Source of the DNA: Firmicutes bacterium HGW-Firmicutes-16
GTDB lineage: Bacteria; Bacillota; Clostridia; Oscillospirales; Oscillospiraceae
Length of the DNA: 64,000 nucleotides
Direction of reading: 5' to 3'
Assembly (NCBI GenBank): GCA_002841545.1
Contig: PGZZ01000001.1
Coordinates: forward strand, 186,001-250,000
The first letter of the stretch is position 1; each line of letters starts with the position of its first letter. Positions 25,757 to 35,184 of the stretch are shown piece after piece. The translations under genes were made by a program, and so were the position numbers. Under the pieces are notes generated by a model. That model ran no database searches. It worked only from the letters and a program-made list of their open reading frames with translations, and was not told where the DNA came from.

Positions 25757-26128
25757 TTATCCGCGTGCCATTTTATCTGCTTCCTCAAAAGTGGACTTCA
25801 TCTCAGTTGCCATCTCTATAAGCGACGGCAGTTCGGAGGCATCTTTTTTCGTATTAGCATTGAGAACTGCGGAATAAAAGAAATCATAGAGATTGTTGAG
25901 CTCATTCGAAATACTGTAGTCGAAGTTAAGAGTACCCTTTAATTCGTGTATGATATGCTGTGCTTTTTGCAGACTGCGGTTAATCTCGGGTATATCGTTT
26001 TTTTCAAACGCCTTTTGAGCTAAACTCAGCTGCTTTATTAGCTCATTATACACGAGTAAAAGGATTTGTCCAGCGGTCATTGTCATTACCGACTGGTGCT
26101 TATACGTTTCATATGGATTAGTCATCAT
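25757..26128 (-). CDS. fliS: Flagellin export chaperone FliS
   Basis: 123 aa. NPYETYKHQSVMTMTAGQIL near the start and LLVYNELIKQLSLAQKAF are the FliS signature. It binds the flagellin C-terminus before export and in Bacillus also influences the FliW-CsrA loop. It follows fliD by 33 bases, the normal order. Confidence 0.95.
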   Translation of the reverse strand: MMTNPYETYKHQSVMTMTAGQILLLVYNELIKQLSLAQKAFEKNDIPEINRSLQKAQHIIHELKGTLNFDYSISNELNNLYDFFYSAVLNANTKKDASELPSLIEMATEMKSTFEEADKMARG

Positions 26129-26161
26129 AAAAAATCACCACTGCCTTTATTTCAGATACTA

Positions 26162-28696
26162 TCATGAACTGAACGTTGACGTAATCATACTGCTCTGGGA
26201 CGAGTATCTCGCCATTGCTGTTTCCATTGCGGTAAACTTAGCCCAATAGCGCTCCTTCTCATCATCATATTTATCCTTAAGATCGTCGAGCTTATCGCTT
26301 ATGCTGGATAATTTCTGGTACATGTCATTGGTCTTCGCGTTTACTGCCCAACCGTTTGCGCCTGCAATTGCAACAAGCGATCCCGGGCTTGCTGCGCTAA
26401 GCTTAGCAGTTTTATCGCAAATTGTCGAAATCTGCTTTGCCAGACCGTCAGTTGAATCTGTAAATAAAGTTGCTACTGCCTCAGGGTCAGTGGCGAGAGC
26501 GCTTTTTAATGCCGTCTCATCAATTGTAAGCTTCCCGGTTAAATCCCACGCCGATGTTTCAATCCCTATGCTGTAAAGAGCTATTCCCGCTTTCTTACAG
26601 GTTGTATCCATAGCGGTGCGCAACGAAGACATAAATGAAGTTATATTGGCATCGCTGCGAACAAGGCCGATCTTCGCCTTTTTGGTCCAAGTCTCAATCT
26701 CCGTATCCGACATTTCTTCTTTTTGGGCGTCGGTTAAGGGAGGATAGTCGCGGTAATCCGGGTCTTCGGTGGTTAAAGAATAGAAGCTGCTAATCATCGT
26801 ATTGTAGTCGCTTACAAAGGATTTAATTGCGCTCACAATTGAATCAGTGTCACGAGTCGTCCCGATAACGGTGGTTTCCGAAGCATTGGCCTTTGTTGCC
26901 GTGAGTGTAATTCCGCCAACGGTGAACGTGTTGCTGCTTCTAGAAGTGTCGACATTGTTGATTTTTAGAAGTGCATCTGTACCCGCCGTAACGGCATCAG
27001 CTGCCATTGTTCCGCTTCCCAACTCAACAGTCGTACCAAATAAACTCTCAAGCCCCGTTCCTGTTAAATCAAGAGCTGATGTTCCTGAAATTAACAAGTG
27101 ACCGTCCGAATAGCTAATAGAATAGCTTGTACCGCCATTCGAAAAGGAAGCAATATCGGAGAGAGTTGTTGCTGCTGTAGTGCCATCGGATTTCAAAAAG
27201 CTGAGACCCTCCAATTGCAGAACGTCTGCGATATTGGTATCTCCTGTAACCGCGTTGGATGAGCCATTTGTAGAAAACCCAAACGCCAGCGCAAGGTCAG
27301 TTTTCGCAGCTGCAGCAACTGCGGCAGAGTCCGACGTGTCGACTGTAGTCTTTGCAAAAGAGACCGCATAACCTGCCGCAGTTGTCAGTTTACCATCTGC
27401 ATAGCTGATATTTGAAGTACCGCTCGTCTGTCCGAAGGTTGTTGCCAGCCATTCATTAAGTTTATTTTCAACATCTGTTTTTGTATATGTAGTTCCGCTG
27501 TCAGCAAGTGTAAAGGTGTAAGCTTTTCCGTTCACTGTCATGTTCATTGCCGCGCTGGTTGTTGTGTATGCGCTGTCCAGTCCCGCAGTGCTAATTGATC
27601 CGGCTTGCAGTATTGCACTGCTCGATTTTGATGCGGCAGAGACAGCACTGCTGCCAAAAATCGCGCTGAGTAAATTTCCGCAATCCTGTTCCATTGATAT
27701 GCCGTATTGTTCGCCTGTTGTGGCAGTCTGCATAGAAAACTTATCAGTCATTGAAGAATAGCTTATCTTGACGCCTGCATCACCGGAGTTAATTTTGTTC
27801 ATCATGCTACTGACAGTATCGCCGGATGAAAACTCAAACGTCGAGCCATTTATCGTGAACGAATACTTATCCCCCTGTATTCCCGCCAAGTCACCAAGCT
27901 TTGTACCGCCGGAAATCAGAGTCGAGACACCTGGGGTTATGCCAAAGCTTTTTGCATCTGCGCCTGTTATTGCTAGCTCGTGTCCTTCTTCTATAACACC
28001 GTAAGTGTCTTTTAGGTTAAGTGAAAAAGTAAGCTTGTTATCTGCAGACATCGTGGCATTGACATAGGAACCAAACGCTTTTGTAATTTCTGCATCCAAA
28101 GCGCTCTTAATTGTACTGGCATCAATTTCACCCGAAAAATCTGCGCTCGAGAAAGTCAGGGTCTTGGCAGTTCCGTCAAGTGAAAGTGTTATGGCAAGTT
28201 CTTTGCCGGAAGTAATTGTGTTTTTTATTGAGGTCACATCCATGGCAGAGCCGGTTATCGTTTGTGTACCACTCATTTTGCTGCCGGATGAAATTTGAGC
28301 GGCACTTGCAAGCTGAGAAACAATAACGCTCATCTCTCCCGTCGCAGCTGATGAGCTCGAACCAACGACCTTTACAGAGCTTCCGCTCGTAACAGATGAA
28401 ATCATTGAGTTAAAGAAAGACGGACTCGCAAGGTTTGTTGAAAGTGTTGAGCCGTAAGTTGAATCAAAATACTTGCTTTTAAAAGTATTAATATCGGAAA
28501 CAGCCCCCTGATATATCGTCTGCTTCCACTCAGTCGTTGTTTTTAATTGATTCTGTTTATCAATTTTTGCCTGTGTCGCACTGAGCATTTTTTTGACCAT
28601 GCTGTCTGTGTCCATTCCAGACATAAGTCCTGATATACCGTTATTGCTAGAGCTGCTCACATTATAGTAATTTGAACTTGTTATGCTGGAACTCAT
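26162..28696 (-). CDS. fliD: Filament cap protein FliD, unusually long
   Basis: 844 aa, longer than most FliD proteins (about 450-700). The N-terminus has GISGLMSGMDTDSMVKKML and the linked helix, with QTIYQGAVSDINTFKSKYFD; the C-terminal part has LSSISDKLDDLKDKYDDEKE followed by YWAKFTAMETAMARYSSQSS, both typical. The extra length lies in the middle (about 150-620), a Ser/Thr/Gly/Ala-rich region of probable repeated beta domains. FliD caps the filament and helps flagellin fold. AGGTGA precedes the ATG. Confidence 0.94.
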   Translation of the reverse strand: MSSSITSSNYYNVSSSSNNGISGLMSGMDTDSMVKKMLSATQAKIDKQNQLKTTTEWKQTIYQGAVSDINTFKSKYFDSTYGSTLSTNLASPSFFNSMISSVTSGSSVKVVGSSSSAATGEMSVIVSQLASAAQISSGSKMSGTQTITGSAMDVTSIKNTITSGKELAITLSLDGTAKTLTFSSADFSGEIDASTIKSALDAEITKAFGSYVNATMSADNKLTFSLNLKDTYGVIEEGHELAITGADAKSFGITPGVSTLISGGTKLGDLAGIQGDKYSFTINGSTFEFSSGDTVSSMMNKINSGDAGVKISYSSMTDKFSMQTATTGEQYGISMEQDCGNLLSAIFGSSAVSAASKSSSAILQAGSISTAGLDSAYTTTSAAMNMTVNGKAYTFTLADSGTTYTKTDVENKLNEWLATTFGQTSGTSNISYADGKLTTAAGYAVSFAKTTVDTSDSAAVAAAAKTDLALAFGFSTNGSSNAVTGDTNIADVLQLEGLSFLKSDGTTAATTLSDIASFSNGGTSYSISYSDGHLLISGTSALDLTGTGLESLFGTTVELGSGTMAADAVTAGTDALLKINNVDTSRSSNTFTVGGITLTATKANASETTVIGTTRDTDSIVSAIKSFVSDYNTMISSFYSLTTEDPDYRDYPPLTDAQKEEMSDTEIETWTKKAKIGLVRSDANITSFMSSLRTAMDTTCKKAGIALYSIGIETSAWDLTGKLTIDETALKSALATDPEAVATLFTDSTDGLAKQISTICDKTAKLSAASPGSLVAIAGANGWAVNAKTNDMYQKLSSISDKLDDLKDKYDDEKERYWAKFTAMETAMARYSSQSSMITSTFSS

Positions 28697-28769
28697 AAAA
28701 TTGTCACCTCAATATTCGTAGCGTTCGAACCGGCTCAGAACGTTTACGTTTTTGATTGCTCGGCTATTT

Positions 28770-29255
28770 CTACATGGTCTTGTTTTTGCTGTTGCCAAAG
28801 CCGTGAGGCAGTGCTGTTTCAACAGAGCGCTTATAGCTTTCGGCTACTGTTTTGCTGCTACGGTTCATGGTTTCGATCTTTTCAAGCAGCAAATCTCTTT
28901 CATTTTCTATTCTCTGACGAACACAGTCCTCGTTTTTGATAATCCGATTGGCAACTGCTCTGATTCGGAGCGCCTGCTCAAACAGTTCTTTCGTTTCTCC
29001 AGTAAGACCGGATATTTCGCAACTGCAATTTAGGATGCTTTTTAGATGCTCATCACCCTCGATAAGAGGACTAATTTTGTCGTTGACCTGGTTCACCCGT
29101 TCGAGAGCATTTCCTCTTGTTTCAAGGAGCGCGTTTATAATATCAACGGGAGCCTCGAAAATGTCATTGGTAATTCTTTCGACATCGATAAAGAGTACCT
29201 CTTTCTCCCGAAGGAGCTGCGTTAATTTTTGATTGTTTTTCATGTCCCCAACCAT
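28770..29255 (-). CDS. Unrecognised helical protein between csrA and fliD, possible export chaperone
   Basis: 161 aa, charged and mostly helical, without signal peptide or membrane segment. I do not recognise the family with confidence. Its position just upstream of fliD, its size and its coiled-coil character suggest a FliT- or FlgN-like chaperone, perhaps for FliD. Another FlgN is encoded at 33207-33689, so this would be a second one. The ATG directly follows the csrA stop, with AAAAGG 10 bases upstream. The function is inferred from context only. Confidence 0.6.
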   Translation of the reverse strand: MVGDMKNNQKLTQLLREKEVLFIDVERITNDIFEAPVDIINALLETRGNALERVNQVNDKISPLIEGDEHLKSILNCSCEISGLTGETKELFEQALRIRAVANRIIKNEDCVRQRIENERDLLLEKIETMNRSSKTVAESYKRSVETALPHGFGNSKNKTM

Positions 29256-29507
29256 TCAATCGCTGCCTTTTCCGTTGCTCATCTGGGAAGTCAGGCTGCG
29301 CAGACTTCCAAATGACGTGTTTTCAGCCGCTTTTCTGTTCGCTTCAACGGTTGTATAGAGTTCCTTGCGCCAAATTTTGCATCCGCTCGGAGCACTGATT
29401 CCAACCCGCACCTGGTTATCAATCGACAGGAGTCTGATTTCGATTGGCTCGCCATTCTCCTGTTCGATGATGATACACTCATCTGTTTTTCTGGAAATCA
29501 CTAGCAT
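29256..29507 (-). CDS. csrA: Translational regulator CsrA
   Basis: 83 aa. MLVISRKTDECIIIEQ, then IEIRLLSIDNQVRVGISAP and IWRKELYTTVEANRKA follow CsrA throughout, including the N-terminal RNA-contact strand and the conserved Arg of WRKEL. The tail of about 20 residues after the core is a little longer than in Escherichia coli. CsrA blocks flagellin translation in Bacillus and is sequestered by FliW. The gene overlaps fliW by 7 bases and its GGAGG lies inside fliW. Confidence 0.95.
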   Translation of the reverse strand: MLVISRKTDECIIIEQENGEPIEIRLLSIDNQVRVGISAPSGCKIWRKELYTTVEANRKAAENTSFGSLRSLTSQMSNGKGSD

Positions 29508-29932
29508 CGGTCATTTCCCTCCTTTAAAAAGAAGAATCTGACAGGGTAGTCGTTCTCGAGCATTATCTGGGCAGCTAGGTGTGTTTCCGGATTGATAAAA
29601 ACAGGGCTTTTCAGATTAACGGAGGAATCCTTAAAATCCTGAGGTACGACGGCAACGGCCCAGCACAAGCAATCACCCTTGCCCAAAAGCTTTTCTGAGT
29701 CCGTAGGTAATTCCGGTAAAAACGTAGCGGACATCCCGCTCGGATCCACAAGTATAAAGCAAAGGCTCTGCTCCTGCACAGACTGAAGCCAGATTATGTT
29801 TTCTCCGATATCTTTATCGTTAAGGATAACAAAATCGGTGTAAGGCTCAAATCCGAATAATGGCTGCGTGAAATGATATACATCTTTTTCAGATATATCA
29901 ACTTCTCCGAAGTCCCTTGTTTTAATTATCAT
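29501..29932 (-). CDS. fliW: Flagellar assembly factor FliW
   Basis: 143 aa. RDFGEVDISEKDVYHFTQPL followed by FGFEPYTDFVIL is the FliW pattern. FliW binds either flagellin or CsrA, so flagellin build-up releases CsrA to stop flagellin translation. It is overlapped by csrA, the standard arrangement, and its target leader is 6.5 kb away at 23167-23214. Confidence 0.94.
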   Translation of the reverse strand: MIIKTRDFGEVDISEKDVYHFTQPLFGFEPYTDFVILNDKDIGENIIWLQSVQEQSLCFILVDPSGMSATFLPELPTDSEKLLGKGDCLCWAVAVVPQDFKDSSVNLKSPVFINPETHLAAQIMLENDYPVRFFFLKEGNDRC

Positions 29933-29977
29933 TCTCGTTCACCCGACTTTCAGCATTTAACGGTCATGGAAGTCTTA

Positions 29978-30577
29978 TCAGACTTCCGTCTTTTTCTCAT
30001 AGTCCGGATCGGCGCTTGGCGGCGCATACATCGGCCCTCCGAGATACTTGATTTCTACGTGCGCATACTCAATTATCTTCATACGAACGCTTCCGGGCTT
30101 ATAACTTATGGAGCTGTCTTTAATCTGCCAGTCGAGGTTCACATCGCCGGGCTTATAGCTTATATCCGTTTGCGCAGGGACGAACGAAAGCTCGGCGGGG
30201 GCGCTCGGCAGAAACGTAGTATAGAGTTCGGGCTGCTCCAGCATCTTCTGTCTTACAATGTCGCCTATGTCTGTTCCGTTTTGGATATCTGCCATAGCTT
30301 CCCCAAACTGGACATATTCCTGAGTCTGCTTGCTGATATGTTCTTTGCCTTTAGCGGCATATTGCTGTATGCTGTCATCAATATTCAATAGTCCCAAAGA
30401 CTTCCTCGCTTCATAGGTATCGATGTGAATCTCGGCGTTTTGCGACTGGATTTTGAGCTGCGAAGGCGTTGTGATTATATCACAAGAAGGATTCGCTTCC
30501 TGCTTATACTCCAGTTTTGCGCTTTCGACTTCGAGTTCGTATTTCATTGGTGTAGTTGAGATTTTAAGCAGTTGCAT
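29978..30577 (-). CDS. yviE: YviE-like protein (DUF6470) of the flagellar operon
   Basis: 199 aa. The sequence IDTYEARKSLGLLNIDDSIQ and the repeated ISYKPGDV / ISYKPGSV elements match the YviE group encoded between flgL and fliW in Bacillus and Clostridia. No signal peptide, no membrane segment. Its function is not established. AAAGGAGG precedes the ATG. Confidence 0.85.
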   Translation of the reverse strand: MQLLKISTTPMKYELEVESAKLEYKQEANPSCDIITTPSQLKIQSQNAEIHIDTYEARKSLGLLNIDDSIQQYAAKGKEHISKQTQEYVQFGEAMADIQNGTDIGDIVRQKMLEQPELYTTFLPSAPAELSFVPAQTDISYKPGDVNLDWQIKDSSISYKPGSVRMKIIEYAHVEIKYLGGPMYAPPSADPDYEKKTEV

Positions 30578-30611
30578 TGTTAATCCTCCTTTCGTGATTA
30601 AGCCTCTTAAC

Positions 30612-31628
30612 TCAGTTCAAAAAGTCCATTAGCGAAGTCGGAATAATTTTTGAGCCCATAGAAAGAACCGCTTTAAGCACATAATCATTCATACTCTGAT
30701 TGGTTGCCTCTTCTGCGTCGTTAACACCGACCAGTCGGCTTATCTGACTTTGATATGTGTCTATGGTTGTACTGACTCTTTTTTCTATCGTATCCAGAAA
30801 GCTCGTTTTCGCTCCGATGTCTGTAAGGTACCCTCTAAAATTTGTGGTGAATGAGACCAGTTTGTCATCATAATTTCCGACAGTCTCTGCATCGTAATTT
30901 TTAATACTGTCTTTCAATTTAGTCAGCATGTTGAAAACATTATTTGGGTTCCCGTCGGCATCCTTGCCGAAGCCCAGAATCTCAAGTCCGGAATACGAGG
31001 TTTTCATAGCCGTATCTGACCGAACAATAGAACCCGACATCGTGATTCCAAGCCCGATATCCACATAGGTGTCACCGTTCATCGGGATTTCTTTTCTGTC
31101 AGCCCCATCCATGTAATAATATCCAGCGGAATCCTTTTCAATAATATTGACATCGATTCCGTTATATAAGAGATTTCCGGAACTGTCCGTTGAAAACGGG
31201 GCCTTGCCGGCACTGGAGCCGCCAAGAACAAACGCGTCGTTGTATTTCGTATTTGCAAACTGAAGAATTTCATCGCGTACTGAGCCGATTTCGTTGGCAA
31301 TCGCTGCTCTTCCCGATTCGCCGCTGGTGCTGTTCATCGCGGCAAGTACCTTTGAGTGCGCTCCGCTCAAGACTCCGTTAATTGAGGTCAACGCGTTTTC
31401 CGTTGTGGAAAGCTGCTCGTTGACCGCCTTGACGTTGCCATAGTATTCCTCAGACTTCGCCTTTTCAACTCTGACCCTAAGCGCTTTTGTAGCAGCCGAA
31501 ACGTCATCGGATATGCTTGTGAACCTGTTGCCGGAAGCTATCCGCGCATTGGTTTCGGCGTAATTCGTTTTTGCTTTATCAAGATATTTAAGATAATCTC
31601 TGGCAGTCTGCCTGTCTGATATTCTCAT
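30612..31628 (-). CDS. flgL: Hook-filament junction protein FlgL
   Basis: 338 aa. The flagellin-like N-terminus contains NARIASGNRFTSISDDVSAA; the C-terminal region has IDTYQSQISRLVGVNDAEEA. FlgL forms the second ring between hook and filament. AGGAGC precedes the ATG. It follows flgK by 39 bases. Confidence 0.95.
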   Translation of the reverse strand: MRISDRQTARDYLKYLDKAKTNYAETNARIASGNRFTSISDDVSAATKALRVRVEKAKSEEYYGNVKAVNEQLSTTENALTSINGVLSGAHSKVLAAMNSTSGESGRAAIANEIGSVRDEILQFANTKYNDAFVLGGSSAGKAPFSTDSSGNLLYNGIDVNIIEKDSAGYYYMDGADRKEIPMNGDTYVDIGLGITMSGSIVRSDTAMKTSYSGLEILGFGKDADGNPNNVFNMLTKLKDSIKNYDAETVGNYDDKLVSFTTNFRGYLTDIGAKTSFLDTIEKRVSTTIDTYQSQISRLVGVNDAEEATNQSMNDYVLKAVLSMGSKIIPTSLMDFLN

Positions 31629-31667
31629 TTGCGGCAGCTCCTTTCCTTGCTTTGATTTAAGAAATGC

Positions 31668-33194
31668 TTACCTTCCGACTCGTCCCATGCCGTTGATAAG
31701 AGTATCGAGCATATCGTCCATTACGGTCATAAGTCGTGCAGCAGCCTGATAGCTTTTCTGGTAAATCAGCATATTTGCGGTTTCCTCGTCCTGTTGGACG
31801 CCCGAGGCCGAATCCCGACTCGAAAGGTAATCGTCGGCAATAGTAGCTGTCGCCTCGCTTCGGCCCTTGTTGAAGCTTACATCGGTGCCGATTCTTCCGA
31901 GCATTTCAATTGTGTAGTTCGAAAAAGTCCCCTTGTAGCTTTCACCATAGGAGCTGAACGTGTTGCTTTCTTCAAAAAGCCTATTTGAAAGGAGCTGGGC
32001 ATAATCCTCAACATTTTCGCTTTTGCTGTAAACGATGTATCCCGCTCCGTTTGTATTCCATTCGTTACTTATTGAAATATTCTCGGCAGTAGTCGCTGCG
32101 GCTTTCGTACCGTCCAAATTGTACCCGGAGAGAAGAGTTTTATATGAAGTAGCTTTCCCTGACGCATCCACTGATGCAGGGATAGTGGAGTTTGCAACGT
32201 CGGCTAGCGCTCTTGCAAAGGTATCAAGCCTGTCACGGTAATAAGGTATTCCCTGGACAGGTGTCTCGCTGTTGGACTGAACATTTTTGCCTCTGCCGTT
32301 TAAAACATTTACATAAGCTCGTATTGAGCCGCCAGAGAGTGAAACGCTGTCGCCAGTTGTTCTCCACACGACATTCACATAGTTGTTTTTATCCACATTC
32401 ATAGAAAGGGAGTCGAAATTGCCCTTATCAACAACCTTCTGTCCGCCCATTTCGACGCTTACGGTACCGTCGCTGTTATTCTTTACACTAATATTGCCAT
32501 ATGACGAAAGCTCATCCAGAAGCAGATTCCGCTGATCGAGCAGTTCATTGGGAGCGAAATACTGACTTTGAGAATTAGACATTACAGATGCGTCACCGGC
32601 AATGCTCTTGTTCAGGTTCGCTATCTGCTCAAGCAAATCGTTCGTTCTGGTGACTGTGGTCTGGAGATTCTCGGTCTGGCGCTGACAGACCGTCGTAAGT
32701 CCTGCGTCCAGCTGTTTCAATATCTGCGTTATATTCGTAAAAGATGATTTGACCAAATTCGCCTCAGATTCGGAGGTGGGCGACTGAATAAAGGTATTCA
32801 GGTTTGTATACAGTCCTTCAAGTCCGCCGATAAGTCCGGAATCGTCCGTAATATCCGCGCCATCGGGGAAAACCTTGAGTATATCGTTAAGTATATCCGT
32901 TGTCTGAGAAAAACTGCTGTTCACCGAATACTCGTCGCGAAAGCTCTTATCCAGAAACGAATCGCGGATTTGCGAAACTCCGAGTGCCGCAACACCTGTG
33001 CCGGTATTTCCCATTGAGCTTGTAGACACACGGCTAGAATAGGAAGATACAGCTACAGAGGATCTTTCTATACGCTGCCTAGTGTATCCTTTAGTCTCGC
33101 TGTTGGCGATATTATTTGCAACGACATCCTGCGCCAGCTGATTAACGACAATAGCGGACCTAGCTGTCTCCAATCCTACAAAAGTTGATCTCAA
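31668..33194 (-). CDS. flgK: Hook-filament junction protein FlgK
   Basis: 508 aa. The N-terminal segment VVANNIANSETKGYTRQRIE is the rod/hook-type motif; the C-terminus ETANMLIYQKSYQAAARLMT is the FlgK pattern. TTG start with GGAGGG 8 bases upstream; no ATG lies before the conserved motif. It forms the first junction ring and nucleates the filament. Confidence 0.95.
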   Translation of the reverse strand: MRSTFVGLETARSAIVVNQLAQDVVANNIANSETKGYTRQRIERSSVAVSSYSSRVSTSSMGNTGTGVAALGVSQIRDSFLDKSFRDEYSVNSSFSQTTDILNDILKVFPDGADITDDSGLIGGLEGLYTNLNTFIQSPTSESEANLVKSSFTNITQILKQLDAGLTTVCQRQTENLQTTVTRTNDLLEQIANLNKSIAGDASVMSNSQSQYFAPNELLDQRNLLLDELSSYGNISVKNNSDGTVSVEMGGQKVVDKGNFDSLSMNVDKNNYVNVVWRTTGDSVSLSGGSIRAYVNVLNGRGKNVQSNSETPVQGIPYYRDRLDTFARALADVANSTIPASVDASGKATSYKTLLSGYNLDGTKAAATTAENISISNEWNTNGAGYIVYSKSENVEDYAQLLSNRLFEESNTFSSYGESYKGTFSNYTIEMLGRIGTDVSFNKGRSEATATIADDYLSSRDSASGVQQDEETANMLIYQKSYQAAARLMTVMDDMLDTLINGMGRVGR

Positions 33195-33206
33195 CTAAAT
33201 GCCCTC

Positions 33207-33689
33207 CTATACCGTCTCTTCATAAGCCTCTCCGGCAGAATAGACTGTGCGTCGGCCGTTTTCGGGGCCATAGCATGTGCTTCGTTCTTCTTTTTCACCG
33301 CCTCGACGAATCAAATCGAAGATTTTGAGATTTGATTCCGCCAGTTCAAGTGATTGTCTGTTTTGCTCACGAATCTGACCCGCAATCTCGGCCATCTCCT
33401 CCAAAAGCGCTTCGACGCTCCTGCGCGCTTCCATGTCGTCTATCGTTTCGATGAGCTCTTCTGCCTTTGCATCAGGCAGGCCAAGCTTTGACTGGAGCCC
33501 CGCTCTTTTTGATTCCAGACCGCGAAACTTCATAGTTTCCGCCTGCTGGACATTAAGCATCTTCTCAAGTCTTTCAAAATCGCTGCTAAGCAAAGCCCTT
33601 CGCTTTTCAGCTTCGCTGTCAAGGAATGAGGAAAGCTCGTCCCTATATTTCGTTAAAAAGCCTATGTACTCGTTATATCGCGAATCCAT
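33207..33689 (-). CDS. flgN: FlgN-family export chaperone
   Basis: 160 aa, charged and helical; the central SDFERLEKMLNVQQAETMKF and the position between flgM and flgK indicate FlgN, the chaperone for FlgK and FlgL. The ATG at 33689 has GGAG 9 bases upstream; the TTG five codons earlier, touching the flgM stop, sits on the ribosome site and is rejected. Confidence 0.85.
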   Translation of the reverse strand: MDSRYNEYIGFLTKYRDELSSFLDSEAEKRRALLSSDFERLEKMLNVQQAETMKFRGLESKRAGLQSKLGLPDAKAEELIETIDDMEARRSVEALLEEMAEIAGQIREQNRQSLELAESNLKIFDLIRRGGEKEERSTCYGPENGRRTVYSAGEAYEETV

Positions 33690-33704
33690 TTTTATGTTCT
33701 CCAA

Positions 33705-34028
33705 TTAGTCTTTTGCTCCGGGTCCTAGTATTCCCGAAATTATCTTCGCTGCAATGTCGCTCCCGGAAATCGGGCAGGCATCTCCCTGATACTGCTTCTT
33801 GAGCTCCGTGATGCGCTCAGGGGACGTATCCTCTGTGATTTTTGCTGAATAAGTCTTGGCATATTTGCCGAGCTCGGCCTTGAAGCTGGCTTCTGCGCTT
33901 ATGTCAATCTTATCTGTTCCGCGGGTATCCGTTGCCGGTACGCCGTTTTCCTCGACAGTCTTCTTGGTATTTACCGTATTTGACGTAGCCTGTGTCTTAT
34001 AATAGCTCGCAATAGGTTTAATCTCCAT
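33705..34028 (-). CDS. flgM: Anti-sigma-28 factor FlgM
   Basis: 107 aa. The C-terminal half, DKIDISAEASFKAELGKYAK and further DIAAKIISGIL, is the sigma-binding region. FlgM inhibits FliA (1239-2033) until the hook is done and FlgM is exported. GGAGGT lies 10 bases before the ATG. It opens the flgM-to-flgC transcript. Confidence 0.93.
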   Translation of the reverse strand: MEIKPIASYYKTQATSNTVNTKKTVEENGVPATDTRGTDKIDISAEASFKAELGKYAKTYSAKITEDTSPERITELKKQYQGDACPISGSDIAAKIISGILGPGAKD

Positions 34029-34413
34029 GTTTTATGGCACCTCCAAAATATTGTTAAATAGTAATATAATCCCAAGTATACTTAGAATAGCAGTTTTTTT
34101 AAGAAAATTGTATTTCTAAAACTTATATCTCAACTTATTTATACATCTAAAACGAGAAAATTAAAGTACTTACACAGAACAACATATTAATTATTGTATA
34201 TTTTTTTGGTTTTGTATCAAGCGGTATATTATTCCTGCCGTATGAAGTACGCTTCTTCTGCTGGCTGAAAGTATACCACGAAAACTAAATATGGCAATTA
34301 TATAATTAGCTTGCCTTAGTTGTCGGCTTAAAATTACAAGAGAAACCTGTAATTAACTATTTGATTATAGGACTATTTGTGATAATATCAGCTATTGAGG
34401 AGTGATGATCAAA
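34029..34413. promoter_or_regulatory. Divergent AT-rich non-coding region between flgM and parA
   Basis: About 385 bases, very AT-rich, with no coding frame. It should carry the flgM promoter (minus) and the parA promoter (plus). A short palindrome AAGTATACTT is at 34074-34083, some 45 bases upstream of flgM. No clear sigma-28 box was found for flgM. Confidence 0.55.
34361..34388 (+). promoter_or_regulatory. Candidate sigma-A promoter of parA-comFB
   Basis: TTGATT (34361-34366) and TAATAT (34383-34388) are 16 bases apart and end 25 bases before the parA ATG. Matches to consensus are moderate. Confidence 0.35.
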
Positions 34414-35181
34414 ATGGCGAAGGTAATTTCTTTAATTAATCAAAAGGGCGGTGTGGGAAAAACTGCATCAACAAACGCCATCTCCGCCTGTTTGAAACAT
34501 ATGGGATACAGTGTTCTTTGTGTTGACTTTGACCCTCAAGGCTATCTTTCATTCAGTATGAACGCCGACACAAGGGATCACTCAACGATATACGATGTTA
34601 TTAAGCACAACGTGAAACCACGCTATGCTATACAGAAGTCAAACGTTGTCGACATCATTCCCTCCGATGCTCTGCTTGGCAATGTTGAGCGTGAATTTAC
34701 AGGACCCGGCAGCGAGCAAATGCTTAAGGAAAGCCTTAAAACGCTTCTTCCTATGTATGATTACATTCTGATAGACTCTCCTCCAGAGCTTGGTCTGCTT
34801 TCTTCCAATGTTATAGTCGCTTCGGATATAGTCCTTATTCCGGGGCTTTCAGACGGTTACAGTCTGCATGGCATCATTCAGGTACATGAAACTATATTTC
34901 GTATTAAGAAGGTCTTCAATCCCAATCTAACGATTGCGGGAATGTTTTTACTGCGTTACTATCCCCGCGAAGCCCTTAGCCGCACCACAAGGGAGACAGC
35001 TCAAATGCTCGCGACCCATCTGAACATACCTCTTCTGGATACTGTTATTAGGCATAGCAATGTCATCAGCAAAGCGATGACAACGCTGCAAAAGGATATT
35101 ATAGATTACGCTCCGGATAACAACGCTGTACAGGACTACACGGCTTTAGTCAGAGAGCTTTTTGAAAGGAGACTACTTTAG
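34414..35181 (+). CDS. ParA/Soj-family positioning ATPase
   Basis: 255 aa, the size of chromosomal Soj/ParA. The deviant Walker A motif is K11-GGVGK-T17, the Walker A' D38-F-D40, and Walker B region YILIDSPPELGLL. Such ATPases position chromosomes, plasmids, chemoreceptor arrays or flagella by dimer gradients on DNA or membrane. There is no ParB gene and no parS-like cluster next to it; the partner gene is the ComFB-domain protein 3 bases downstream. The ATG at 34414 has GAGGAG 11 bases upstream; upstream GTG and ATG codons are too close to that site. Proximity to flagellar genes and lack of flhG suggest a motility role, which is inference. Confidence 0.9.
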   Translation: MAKVISLINQKGGVGKTASTNAISACLKHMGYSVLCVDFDPQGYLSFSMNADTRDHSTIYDVIKHNVKPRYAIQKSNVVDIIPSDALLGNVEREFTGPGSEQMLKESLKTLLPMYDYILIDSPPELGLLSSNVIVASDIVLIPGLSDGYSLHGIIQVHETIFRIKKVFNPNLTIAGMFLLRYYPREALSRTTRETAQMLATHLNIPLLDTVIRHSNVISKAMTTLQKDIIDYAPDNNAVQDYTALVRELFERRLL

Positions 35182-35184
35182 AAA

